NCBI RefSeq assembly: GCF_023169885.1
Contig: NZ_AP025516.1
Location: 1,426,001-1,490,000, forward strand
DNA from: Desulfofustis limnaeus
GTDB taxonomy: Bacteria > Desulfobacterota > Desulfobulbia > Desulfobulbales > Desulfocapsaceae
Length of the DNA: 64,000 nt
Reading direction: 5' to 3'
The notes beneath the pieces are model-generated. The model was not told the origin of the DNA. It worked only from the letters and a program-made list of their open reading frames with translations, and ran no database searches. Position 1 is the first letter of the stretch; every line of letters begins with the position of its first letter. Made by a program: the position numbers and the translations under genes. Shown here one piece after another: positions 45,046 through 53,945 of this stretch.

Positions 45046-45146
45046 TAGTTAGCAAAATATTTCTTCATTGTTTGCAATAAAAAACCTATCTAATAATTCA
45101 ATTTTTCAATTATTATGGGTTCCTTGAAAAATAGGGGCTAAAAATC

Positions 45147-46480
45147 GGCTCTTCGTCGTTTCAAGTGGATTTGAGCAGATTACCGACCGGTGAGGCAAGC
45201 AGGTAAATCATGCTGATAAATGTCTGTGGATTCCGATACCCTCTGGCCCGTGCTTTGGCTGCCTGGAAAATGCTGTTCAAACCCTCCAGGCGAGCGGTGC
45301 TATGGCCGGATTCCCACCGAGACTCAATGGCACGGCGATGCCTGATCACCGTTTCGATAGCCGCGATGACCGGTCGTAACAGTGGTGATTTCGTCAGGTT
45401 GGCTTCCGCCATGCACAACAAAAAGTTGCTCAGGCGCCATTTGGCCGCTTGCGCTGTCGATGCTTTGCGTACCCAGCGGAGACGCTCCTTGACCCGCCAG
45501 GCAATAGCTGTGAAGAAATCCATGGCGTTGAGCTCTGCCAGGGCTTGCCGTTCTTGCTCGCTGAGACCGGTTGACTCTTCATTCTTCAGCACCGCCCAGC
45601 GGGTGGTTCGGGGTAGCTGTTTCTTCCGTGCCTCGAGGACACGGACCTTGTTGACCGCCTTGGTGAAAGTCTGCACCACATGGAACCAGTCAACCGTGAC
45701 CTGGGCTCGTGGAAAGCTTTGCTTGATACCGGACAAGAAGGGCTTCGACATGTCGCAGGCTACTTCTTTGATGTTGCCGGCAGCACCGCCCTGTGTCGTG
45801 AGAAACTGTTTGAACTGGCGAATCACATCCTGGCCTTTGCCGGGTACCGCAAACACGACAGGCTCTTTCCTACGGTCCAGATCGATGAAAACGGTCACGT
45901 AGTTATGCCGTTTCTTTGCCGAAGTTTCATCGAGGCCGACGGCTTTGAGTTCGCTCAGGTCAAGCTGGGCAAGACCGGCGGTCACGTAATGAAGGACGAT
46001 GCGCCACAACGTTTTATCGGGAATCTCCATGATCCGGGCCGCAGCCAATACCGGCATCTCTCGTACCAGCATGAGGCCGGCTTGTTCGAAGAGCAAGGTG
46101 AACTTGCTGCCCGTGCGCGCCCAGGGGACGGTGATCCGTTTTACCCCGTGGTCTTTGCAGTTGACCCGTGGAACGGCGGCGGTGATGTAGCAATGGTGTT
46201 GAAAGAAGTTGAGATGACGCCAGGTCATTTCCTTGAAGTCATGGGCCTTGCACATCGCTCCGCAGTCGGGACAGGGAAAGCTGCTGCCCCGGGGAGCTGC
46301 TAACGTGATGCGCAGTTCATGGGGCGTACACTCGGTGTTCAGAGACTGGCCGGTGATCTCCCACGGTTTCTCAAGACCAAGACCTAATGCTATGATATCG
46401 TTACCGTTCATCTGTTTCCCTCGCTATTTCGTGTGGATTTGATCCTATGATATCAAATCCACACGAAATGACGAGGAGCC
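45147..46480 (-). mobile_element. ISL3-family element, copy B
   Basis: 1334 bp on the minus strand, inserted 30 bp inside the left end of IS5 copy 1, with TAAAAATC duplicated at 45139-45146 and 46481-46488. Same termini as copy A. Confidence 0.95.
45161..46411 (-). CDS. ISL3-family transposase (copy B)
   Basis: Translation is identical to the 416-residue transposase at 38364, with the same zinc ribbon and DDE blocks. It lies upstream of the IS5 transposase gene in opposite orientation and separates it from most of its left end. Identity of all four copies points to very recent transposition. Confidence 0.95.
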   Translation of the reverse strand: MNGNDIIALGLGLEKPWEITGQSLNTECTPHELRITLAAPRGSSFPCPDCGAMCKAHDFKEMTWRHLNFFQHHCYITAAVPRVNCKDHGVKRITVPWARTGSKFTLLFEQAGLMLVREMPVLAAARIMEIPDKTLWRIVLHYVTAGLAQLDLSELKAVGLDETSAKKRHNYVTVFIDLDRRKEPVVFAVPGKGQDVIRQFKQFLTTQGGAAGNIKEVACDMSKPFLSGIKQSFPRAQVTVDWFHVVQTFTKAVNKVRVLEARKKQLPRTTRWAVLKNEESTGLSEQERQALAELNAMDFFTAIAWRVKERLRWVRKASTAQAAKWRLSNFLLCMAEANLTKSPLLRPVIAAIETVIRHRRAIESRWESGHSTARLEGLNSIFQAAKARARGYRNPQTFISMIYLLASPVGNLLKST

Positions 46481-46594
46481 TAAAAATCTGGCAAATTATT
46501 CAAAAAAATCAGCGAAAAATCTCTGAAAATATATTAATATCAACACGTTGGTTATGATATCACCATTTCATTCCCCCTTTTCAGAGATAGCGCC

Positions 46595-47608
46595 ATGACA
46601 CAATTCGGCCTCTTCGATTATCACAAGCGACTCTCCCGGATCGATAAAGCCGGTGATCCCCTGATCGAACTCAATAAGGTGGTTGATTGGGAACAGTTCC
46701 GTGTCCTCATCAACCGTGCACTTGAGAAACCGCGTAAATCTCCAGCCGGTGCCAAGGGCTACGACCCAATCCTGCTGTTCAAGATCCTGATTCTCCAGTC
46801 TTTGTACAATCTCTCCGACGAGGCCATGGAGTATCAGATCCTTGATCGCTATTCGTTTTCCCGGTTCCTTGGTATTCGTGAAGGTTCCAAGGTGCCCGAT
46901 GCCACCACCATCTTCCGCTTCCGGGATGAACTGGCCAAAGCCGGCGTGGTGGAGCTGCTGTTTACCCAGTTCGATCAGTTCCTCCGTGAGCATGGCTTTC
47001 GTGCGCAAAAGGGCCAGATTGTCGATGCCTCCATTATCCGCGTTCCCACTCAGCGCAACAGCCGGGAAGAAAACGAAGATATCAAAGCCGGCACACCCAT
47101 CACCTCATGGGACGAACCGAAACGCCGGCAAAAAGATACCGATGCCCGCTGGACCAAGAAGAACGGCAAAGCGTTCTTTGGCTACAAGAACCATGTCAGT
47201 ATCGACGTCGGTCACAAGTTCATTCGCAGCTATGAGGTCACCGACGCCAGTGTCCATGACAGTCAAGTGTTTACCGAGCTGCTTGACCCGGAAAATACCA
47301 GTAATGACGTCTGGGCCGATTCTGCGTACCGTTCCGAAGAATCGTTGCAGGAGTTGGCACAACAAGGGTTTCAAGAACACCTGCAGCTCAAGGGCAACCG
47401 GCACCGAAAGCTGACCGACGAAGAGCGCCAGGCGAATCGGACCAGATCGAAGATCCGTAGCCGTGTCGAACATGTCTTCGGGGTGATGGCCATGCGTACC
47501 GGCAGTACACTGATGCGCGGGATTGGCATGGTCAGAATCAGGGCCAAGATCGGCTTGCGCAATTTGGCTTACAATGTGAGCCGTTTTGCACTGCTGGCCA
47601 CCGCTTAA
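46595..47608 (+). CDS. IS5-family transposase (copy 1)
   Basis: The 337-residue transposase starts at ATG 46595. Blocks: an N-terminal helical domain (YDPILLFKILILQSLYNLSD, SRFLGI, DATTIFRFRDEL), the catalytic Asp in GQIVDASIIRVPTQRN, FGYKNHVSIDVGHKFIRSY, VWADSAYRSEE with the second Asp, and RSRVEHVFGVMAMRTG with the Glu. All residues expected for IS5 are present. The translation is identical to copies 2 and 3. Confidence 0.95.
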   Translation: MTQFGLFDYHKRLSRIDKAGDPLIELNKVVDWEQFRVLINRALEKPRKSPAGAKGYDPILLFKILILQSLYNLSDEAMEYQILDRYSFSRFLGIREGSKVPDATTIFRFRDELAKAGVVELLFTQFDQFLREHGFRAQKGQIVDASIIRVPTQRNSREENEDIKAGTPITSWDEPKRRQKDTDARWTKKNGKAFFGYKNHVSIDVGHKFIRSYEVTDASVHDSQVFTELLDPENTSNDVWADSAYRSEESLQELAQQGFQEHLQLKGNRHRKLTDEERQANRTRSKIRSRVEHVFGVMAMRTGSTLMRGIGMVRIRAKIGLRNLAYNVSRFALLATA

Positions 47609-47792
47609 CAGCAGACGTGCGCCTTCAGAACGTAGAAGGCGCTCACCGGCTCCTGAAAGAGCGATACGTGAGATCAAGAGAGCAGAAAATCGTCTCATGG
47701 CCGTCATAGTTTGACGAAAAACGGTGTTCATGAGTGCAGATTTTTACGGCGCAACAACGCGTTTATTGAAAATGGCATTATTCAAGGTGCCC

Positions 47793-48203
47793 TTGAGTAT
47801 TATCAATATATTTTGTGTAATTGAAGCAATTCTATATGGAATAATTAACGATCTAAATGATCATTGCAAGGTTAAAGATGGTAGCTGCAAGAAATACAGG
47901 TCCTGTCAATATTTTATAAAAAGCAGCAAGAAAATTAAATTCAATCAAGTTGTTGATCTTTTGATGGAGAAACAAGTTTTAAATCTAAGCCCAGAAAATA
48001 GAGAGCTATTGTTCAAGTATAACGACATGAGGAACAATGTGCATATATTTATTAACAAAGATAATGAGTTCTTAAGTGAACAATATAATCGCAAAACATA
48101 TAATAAGTTAGTTTTCCTTTTAAGGAAAATGAGCCAAAATTTGCACAACAAGCTTGAAGAATTTATTGAAGGAAGAGATTGCCACTGCAAAAAAAATGTA
48201 TAA
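47793..48203 (+). CDS. 5'-truncated cassette gene, HEPN-like hypothetical
   Basis: The frame runs out of the IS5 end at 47793 and stops at 48203 inside attC site 7, giving about 136 genuine residues. LFKYNDMRNNVHIF has an RNxxH-type motif seen in HEPN-like or DUF4145-like proteins, but the match is weak. CKVKDGSCKKYRSC adds a small cysteine group. The 5' end was lost to the IS5 insertion. In the reconstructed order it abuts the fragment at 57145, although the two frames differ. Confidence 0.6.
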   Translation: MSIINIFCVIEAILYGIINDLNDHCKVKDGSCKKYRSCQYFIKSSKKIKFNQVVDLLMEKQVLNLSPENRELLFKYNDMRNNVHIFINKDNEFLSEQYNRKTYNKLVFLLRKMSQNLHNKLEEFIEGRDCHCKKNV

Positions 48204-48261
48204 CCACCGGCTCCACAAGGAACCCGCAAACAGCGCGGGTCCTGTGAGCCGGACATTAGCA
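48198..48261 (+). other. attC site 7 (plus orientation)
   Basis: R'' GTATAAC (48198-48204) includes the stop codon of the preceding gene. R' is ATTAGCA at 48255-48261, with A for the usual first G. The interior holds CCCGCAAACAGCGCGGG. Orientation is opposite to sites 1-6, because this segment is inverted. Confidence 0.8.
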
Positions 48262-48314
48262 ATTGACAAGGGAGACATTTCAAGAATAATCATGAATAAT
48301 GATTGAGGGGAGTT

Positions 48315-48990
48315 ATGGTAGATGACAACTTATTAAAAGAATTAAATCCCTGGAAAGAAATTCCAGTTTCAGCTCCTTTTGTCTTACCGCATGATAAAAT
48401 GCATGTTGATAGATATAACGAACAGTTGTCTATTTCTAACGAATCTTATCTACATTCAGAATTATACCCAGAGCAGTATGCAGGAAAATTTGGTGCAGAA
48501 ATAGTGCTTCTAGGCAAGTGTCCAGGTTACAGTCCAGATGATGCTTCTTTCCATAGTGGAAACACTTATAAAAAACTATGGAAAGGAAATGTATCACAAT
48601 CAATTGAAGATTATCCTCTCTTCCTTTTGCATCACGAATTAAAAAATGCACCTTGTTTTAACTGGTGGTATAAGAAGTTGAAATCACTAATTGAATATTC
48701 GAGCCTGAGAATAGTTGCCAAAAAAATTCTTGAAATACAGTTATTTCCGTATCACTGTAAAAAGTTGCGACTCAACAAATCAAGCAAGACAATCCCATCT
48801 AGAGGTTTTGCCGGAAAGTTAGTCACCTATGCAGTTCAACGTAATGCATTAATAATTATTATGGAAAGTGAAAAACTCTGGAAAGAACATGTTCCAGAAC
48901 TCCATAAGTACCCAAATGTTTTTACAGTTAATAGCACTCGTTCAGGAGCTGTGTCTCCTGGCAATCTTCCCGATGGAGTATTTGACATAA
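48315..48990 (+). pseudogene. uracil-DNA-glycosylase-like cassette gene, 3' end cut by IS5
   Basis: The gene starts at ATG 48315 behind GAGGGGAG and is read for 225 residues until IS5 copy 2 begins at 48991. Segments EIVLLGKCPGYSPDDASF, IQLFPYHCKKL and VNSTRSGAVSPGNLPDG resemble the active-site loops of the uracil-DNA glycosylase superfamily; this is a fold-level guess. Joining it to the segment left of 45117, with one TTAT duplication, adds IIEKLNY and a stop, then the attC site 6 R''. That restores a normal cassette end. In its present form the frame ends 11 bp into the IS. Confidence 0.65.
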
Positions 48991-49174
48991 GGGCACCTTG
49001 AATAATGCCATTTTCAATAAACGCGTTGTTGCGCCGTAAAAATCTGCACTCATGAACACCGTTTTTCGTCAAACTATGACGGCCATGAGACGATTTTCTG
49101 CTCTCTTGATCTCACGTATCGCTCTTTCAGGAGCCGGTGAGCGCCTTCTACGTTCTGAAGGCGCACGTCTGCTG

Positions 49175-50188
49175 TTAAGCGGTGGCCAGCAGTGCAAAAC
49201 GGCTCACATTGTAAGCCAAATTGCGCAAGCCGATCTTGGCCCTGATTCTGACCATGCCAATCCCGCGCATCAGTGTACTGCCGGTACGCATGGCCATCAC
49301 CCCGAAGACATGTTCGACACGGCTACGGATCTTCGATCTGGTCCGATTCGCCTGGCGCTCTTCGTCGGTCAGCTTTCGGTGCCGGTTGCCCTTGAGCTGC
49401 AGGTGTTCTTGAAACCCTTGTTGTGCCAACTCCTGCAACGATTCTTCGGAACGGTACGCAGAATCGGCCCAGACGTCATTACTGGTATTTTCCGGGTCAA
49501 GCAGCTCGGTAAACACTTGACTGTCATGGACACTGGCGTCGGTGACCTCATAGCTGCGAATGAACTTGTGACCGACGTCGATACTGACATGGTTCTTGTA
49601 GCCAAAGAACGCTTTGCCGTTCTTCTTGGTCCAGCGGGCATCGGTATCTTTTTGCCGGCGTTTCGGTTCGTCCCATGAGGTGATGGGTGTGCCGGCTTTG
49701 ATATCTTCGTTTTCTTCCCGGCTGTTGCGCTGAGTGGGAACGCGGATAATGGAGGCATCGACAATCTGGCCCTTTTGCGCACGAAAGCCATGCTCACGGA
49801 GGAACTGATCGAACTGGGTAAACAGCAGCTCCACCACGCCGGCTTTGGCCAGTTCATCCCGGAAGCGGAAGATGGTGGTGGCATCGGGCACCTTGGAACC
49901 TTCACGAATACCAAGGAACCGGGAAAACGAATAGCGATCAAGGATCTGATACTCCATGGCCTCGTCGGAGAGATTGTACAAAGACTGGAGAATCAGGATC
50001 TTGAACAGCAGGATTGGGTCGTAGCCCTTGGCACCGGCTGGAGATTTACGCGGTTTCTCAAGTGCACGGTTGATGAGGACACGGAACTGTTCCCAATCAA
50101 CCACCTTATTGAGTTCGATCAGGGGATCACCGGCTTTATCGATCCGGGAGAGTCGCTTGTGATAATCGAAGAGGCCGAATTGTGTCAT
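49175..50188 (-). CDS. IS5-family transposase (copy 2)
   Basis: Translation is identical to the 337-residue IS5 transposase at 46595, including all catalytic blocks. ISL3 copies C and D lie upstream of its start, in the left end of the element, and may separate it from its promoter. Confidence 0.95.
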   Translation of the reverse strand: MTQFGLFDYHKRLSRIDKAGDPLIELNKVVDWEQFRVLINRALEKPRKSPAGAKGYDPILLFKILILQSLYNLSDEAMEYQILDRYSFSRFLGIREGSKVPDATTIFRFRDELAKAGVVELLFTQFDQFLREHGFRAQKGQIVDASIIRVPTQRNSREENEDIKAGTPITSWDEPKRRQKDTDARWTKKNGKAFFGYKNHVSIDVGHKFIRSYEVTDASVHDSQVFTELLDPENTSNDVWADSAYRSEESLQELAQQGFQEHLQLKGNRHRKLTDEERQANRTRSKIRSRVEHVFGVMAMRTGSTLMRGIGMVRIRAKIGLRNLAYNVSRFALLATA

Positions 50189-50281
50189 GGCGCTATCTCT
50201 GAAAAGGGGGAATGAAATGGTGATATCATAACCAACGTGTTGATATTAATATATTTTCAGAGATTTTTCGCTGATTTTTTT

Positions 50282-51615
50282 GGCTCCTCGTCATTTCGTG
50301 TGGATTTGATATCATAGGATCAAATCCACACGAAATAGCGAGGGAAACAGATGAACGGTAACGATATCATAGCATTAGGTCTTGGTCTTGAGAAACCGTG
50401 GGAGATCACCGGCCAGTCTCTGAACACCGAGTGTACGCCCCATGAACTGCGCATCACGTTAGCAGCTCCCCGGGGCAGCAGCTTTCCCTGTCCCGACTGC
50501 GGAGCGATGTGCAAGGCCCATGACTTCAAGGAAATGACCTGGCGTCATCTCAACTTCTTTCAACACCATTGCTACATCACCGCCGCCGTTCCACGGGTCA
50601 ACTGCAAAGACCACGGGGTAAAACGGATCACCGTCCCCTGGGCGCGCACGGGCAGCAAGTTCACCTTGCTCTTCGAACAAGCCGGCCTCATGCTGGTACG
50701 AGAGATGCCGGTATTGGCTGCGGCCCGGATCATGGAGATTCCCGATAAAACGTTGTGGCGCATCGTCCTTCATTACGTGACCGCCGGTCTTGCCCAGCTT
50801 GACCTGAGCGAACTCAAAGCCGTCGGCCTCGATGAAACTTCGGCAAAGAAACGGCATAACTACGTGACCGTTTTCATCGATCTGGACCGTAGGAAAGAGC
50901 CTGTCGTGTTTGCGGTACCCGGCAAAGGCCAGGATGTGATTCGCCAGTTCAAACAGTTTCTCACGACACAGGGCGGTGCTGCCGGCAACATCAAAGAAGT
51001 AGCCTGCGACATGTCGAAGCCCTTCTTGTCCGGTATCAAGCAAAGCTTTCCACGAGCCCAGGTCACGGTTGACTGGTTCCATGTGGTGCAGACTTTCACC
51101 AAGGCGGTCAACAAGGTCCGTGTCCTCGAGGCACGGAAGAAACAGCTACCCCGAACCACCCGCTGGGCGGTGCTGAAGAATGAAGAGTCAACCGGTCTCA
51201 GCGAGCAAGAACGGCAAGCCCTGGCAGAGCTCAACGCCATGGATTTCTTCACAGCTATTGCCTGGCGGGTCAAGGAGCGTCTCCGCTGGGTACGCAAAGC
51301 ATCGACAGCGCAAGCGGCCAAATGGCGCCTGAGCAACTTTTTGTTGTGCATGGCGGAAGCCAACCTGACGAAATCACCACTGTTACGACCGGTCATCGCG
51401 GCTATCGAAACGGTGATCAGGCATCGCCGTGCCATTGAGTCTCGGTGGGAATCCGGCCATAGCACCGCTCGCCTGGAGGGTTTGAACAGCATTTTCCAGG
51501 CAGCCAAAGCACGGGCCAGAGGGTATCGGAATCCACAGACATTTATCAGCATGATTTACCTGCTTGCCTCACCGGTCGGTAATCTGCTCAAATCCACTTG
51601 AAACGACGAAGAGCC
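50282..51615 (+). mobile_element. ISL3-family element, copy C
   Basis: 1334 bp with ATTTTTTT duplicated at 50274-50281 and 51616-51623, inside IS5 copy 2 and only 29 bp from copy D. Confidence 0.95.
50351..51601 (+). CDS. ISL3-family transposase (copy C)
   Basis: Identical in translation to the transposase at 38364 (416 residues). It forms a tandem with copy D; the two insertions have distinct 8-bp duplications, so they arose by separate transpositions and not by tandem duplication. Confidence 0.95.
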   Translation: MNGNDIIALGLGLEKPWEITGQSLNTECTPHELRITLAAPRGSSFPCPDCGAMCKAHDFKEMTWRHLNFFQHHCYITAAVPRVNCKDHGVKRITVPWARTGSKFTLLFEQAGLMLVREMPVLAAARIMEIPDKTLWRIVLHYVTAGLAQLDLSELKAVGLDETSAKKRHNYVTVFIDLDRRKEPVVFAVPGKGQDVIRQFKQFLTTQGGAAGNIKEVACDMSKPFLSGIKQSFPRAQVTVDWFHVVQTFTKAVNKVRVLEARKKQLPRTTRWAVLKNEESTGLSEQERQALAELNAMDFFTAIAWRVKERLRWVRKASTAQAAKWRLSNFLLCMAEANLTKSPLLRPVIAAIETVIRHRRAIESRWESGHSTARLEGLNSIFQAAKARARGYRNPQTFISMIYLLASPVGNLLKST

Positions 51616-51644
51616 ATTTTTTTGAATAATTTGCCAGATTTTTA

Positions 51645-52978
51645 GGCTCCTCGTCATTTCGTGTGGATTTGATATCATAGGATCAAATCCACACGAAATA
51701 GCGAGGGAAACAGATGAACGGTAACGATATCATAGCATTAGGTCTTGGTCTTGAGAAACCGTGGGAGATCACCGGCCAGTCTCTGAACACCGAGTGTACG
51801 CCCCATGAACTGCGCATCACGTTAGCAGCTCCCCGGGGCAGCAGCTTTCCCTGTCCCGACTGCGGAGCGATGTGCAAGGCCCATGACTTCAAGGAAATGA
51901 CCTGGCGTCATCTCAACTTCTTTCAACACCATTGCTACATCACCGCCGCCGTTCCACGGGTCAACTGCAAAGACCACGGGGTAAAACGGATCACCGTCCC
52001 CTGGGCGCGCACGGGCAGCAAGTTCACCTTGCTCTTCGAACAAGCCGGCCTCATGCTGGTACGAGAGATGCCGGTATTGGCTGCGGCCCGGATCATGGAG
52101 ATTCCCGATAAAACGTTGTGGCGCATCGTCCTTCATTACGTGACCGCCGGTCTTGCCCAGCTTGACCTGAGCGAACTCAAAGCCGTCGGCCTCGATGAAA
52201 CTTCGGCAAAGAAACGGCATAACTACGTGACCGTTTTCATCGATCTGGACCGTAGGAAAGAGCCTGTCGTGTTTGCGGTACCCGGCAAAGGCCAGGATGT
52301 GATTCGCCAGTTCAAACAGTTTCTCACGACACAGGGCGGTGCTGCCGGCAACATCAAAGAAGTAGCCTGCGACATGTCGAAGCCCTTCTTGTCCGGTATC
52401 AAGCAAAGCTTTCCACGAGCCCAGGTCACGGTTGACTGGTTCCATGTGGTGCAGACTTTCACCAAGGCGGTCAACAAGGTCCGTGTCCTCGAGGCACGGA
52501 AGAAACAGCTACCCCGAACCACCCGCTGGGCGGTGCTGAAGAATGAAGAGTCAACCGGTCTCAGCGAGCAAGAACGGCAAGCCCTGGCAGAGCTCAACGC
52601 CATGGATTTCTTCACAGCTATTGCCTGGCGGGTCAAGGAGCGTCTCCGCTGGGTACGCAAAGCATCGACAGCGCAAGCGGCCAAATGGCGCCTGAGCAAC
52701 TTTTTGTTGTGCATGGCGGAAGCCAACCTGACGAAATCACCACTGTTACGACCGGTCATCGCGGCTATCGAAACGGTGATCAGGCATCGCCGTGCCATTG
52801 AGTCTCGGTGGGAATCCGGCCATAGCACCGCTCGCCTGGAGGGTTTGAACAGCATTTTCCAGGCAGCCAAAGCACGGGCCAGAGGGTATCGGAATCCACA
52901 GACATTTATCAGCATGATTTACCTGCTTGCCTCACCGGTCGGTAATCTGCTCAAATCCACTTGAAACGACGAAGAGCC
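51645..52978 (+). mobile_element. ISL3-family element, copy D
   Basis: 1334 bp with GATTTTTA duplicated at 51637-51644 and 52979-52986. It occupies the same IS5 target as copy B in IS5 copy 1 (the complementary TAAAAATC word), shifted by one base. Confidence 0.95.
51714..52964 (+). CDS. ISL3-family transposase (copy D)
   Basis: Identical in translation to the transposase at 38364 (416 residues), complete with zinc ribbon and DDE residues. Confidence 0.95.
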   Translation: MNGNDIIALGLGLEKPWEITGQSLNTECTPHELRITLAAPRGSSFPCPDCGAMCKAHDFKEMTWRHLNFFQHHCYITAAVPRVNCKDHGVKRITVPWARTGSKFTLLFEQAGLMLVREMPVLAAARIMEIPDKTLWRIVLHYVTAGLAQLDLSELKAVGLDETSAKKRHNYVTVFIDLDRRKEPVVFAVPGKGQDVIRQFKQFLTTQGGAAGNIKEVACDMSKPFLSGIKQSFPRAQVTVDWFHVVQTFTKAVNKVRVLEARKKQLPRTTRWAVLKNEESTGLSEQERQALAELNAMDFFTAIAWRVKERLRWVRKASTAQAAKWRLSNFLLCMAEANLTKSPLLRPVIAAIETVIRHRRAIESRWESGHSTARLEGLNSIFQAAKARARGYRNPQTFISMIYLLASPVGNLLKST

Positions 52979-53008
52979 GATTTTTAGCCCCTATTTTTCA
53001 AGGAACCC

Positions 53009-53028
53009 TTCAATCTAAGCTGTTTCAT
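53009..53028 (-). pseudogene. displaced 5' end of the gene now at 58597
   Basis: On the minus strand ATG at 53028 opens MKQLRL and then meets IS5 copy 2. Joined through one TGAA duplication to base 58599 it continues in frame as KAWASENPP. The remaining 53029-53506 is AT-rich. I see no other gene there, only the likely promoter regions of this start and of the 53507 gene. Confidence 0.7.
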
Positions 53029-53506
53029 GGTTCACCACCAAAATCGTACGAACTCTTTTCATTGTTTTTCAATGATGACCGTATGGACATATCATCTACC
53101 ATTATTTCAAGGTTTCTTTTAGGATTCGTATCAATCTGAAGAGTCAAGCTATCATTTTGTTTTTAAAGAAATACAATCAATTCTTGTATTTATTTACATT
53201 TCATTTTCTGGAGGGGATTGATTTCTCATTCGCCTGATCAACCATGAAAGTAATTTGTTCTACACGGTAATCAATTATGCCAACAAGGTAGTTTTGTTCC
53301 ATCTGGATGTTTTTACGTGCAATAATCTAGCAAATACCTTAACCCTTTCAAGGAGCATTTATGCTGGAGTGTTCTATACTTGCAACATGGGAAATATTAT
53401 TAACTAATGGAACACGAATGTTATTCATCCAATGATGACGGCTAAGCACTAGATAATAATGAATGAGATTATCATACCGGCAAATTTCAACAATAAGGTT
53501 TGAGAA

Positions 53507-53932
53507 ATGGCCAGACGCAGCGGAGCCTTCGGAACGGTTGTCAAGATAGCTAGAGCGATTGATCGCGCTGGAAAGCAGGCTGCAAGAGATTCTGCCAAGA
53601 GGGCGAAGGCGTACGAAAGGGAGCAGGCTCGTATCGCTCGGGAGATGGAACAGGAGGCCAGGCAAGCAGAACGGGAAGCTGCAGCTCTTGAACGCCAGCG
53701 TAAAAAAGAAGAGTTGGCGAGAGAGAAGGAGGAACAAAGGCGCAGAGCTCAGGAAGAAAAAGACAGGCTTGCCCGCTTGAAGACCGGACTGAAAGCTGCT
53801 GAGCAAAAGGTTAAGGAAGCTGAGAAAAAAAGAATTGAGCGGGAGAAACAGGCTGCACTTGATGCTTTTGGAAAGCGATGCAAAGAAAGAGAAGAAGAAA
53901 AAATCAAAGTGATAAAGCAGGTTTTGAAGTAA
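53507..53932 (+). CDS. coiled-coil protein of unknown function
   Basis: The 141-residue protein starts at ATG 53507 and is almost wholly a charged helix (EAERERA-like Glu/Arg/Lys/Ala repeats, residues about 20-140), preceded by a short basic segment MARRSGAFGTVVKIARAID. No family is recognised. It ends 13 bp before the DUF4041/GIY-YIG gene, so the two form an operon. The long coiled coils of both proteins suggest they interact. Confidence 0.7.
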   Translation: MARRSGAFGTVVKIARAIDRAGKQAARDSAKRAKAYEREQARIAREMEQEARQAEREAAALERQRKKEELAREKEEQRRRAQEEKDRLARLKTGLKAAEQKVKEAEKKRIEREKQAALDAFGKRCKEREEEKIKVIKQVLK

Positions 53933-53945
53933 TTCAGGAGGGAAG

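Larger units (their letters stand above)
45117..47792 (+). mobile_element. IS5-family element, copy 1, containing ISL3 copy B
   Basis: It begins GGGTTCCTTGAAAAAT and ends ATTCAAGGTGCCC. Without ISL3 copy B and its 8-bp duplication it is 1334 bp, the same as copy 3. Flanks are TTAT (45113-45116) and TTGA (47793-47796), which do not match each other. TTAT matches the flank of copy 2 instead, evidence of recombination between copies. Confidence 0.93.
48991..53008 (-). mobile_element. IS5-family element, copy 2, containing ISL3 copies C and D
   Basis: On the plus strand it begins GGGCACCTTGAATAATG and ends TTTTTCAAGGAACCC. Removing both ISL3 copies with duplications leaves exactly 1334 bp. Flanks are ATAA (48987-48990) and TTCA (53009-53012). 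Read in the element's own direction these are TTAT at the GGGCACC end and TGAA at the GGGTTCC end, matching copies 1 and 3 respectively. Confidence 0.93.

Noticed and set aside
50282-52978. ISL3 copies C and D as a tandem duplication of one insertion
   Set aside because: Each has its own distinct 8-bp duplication, so they are independent insertions.
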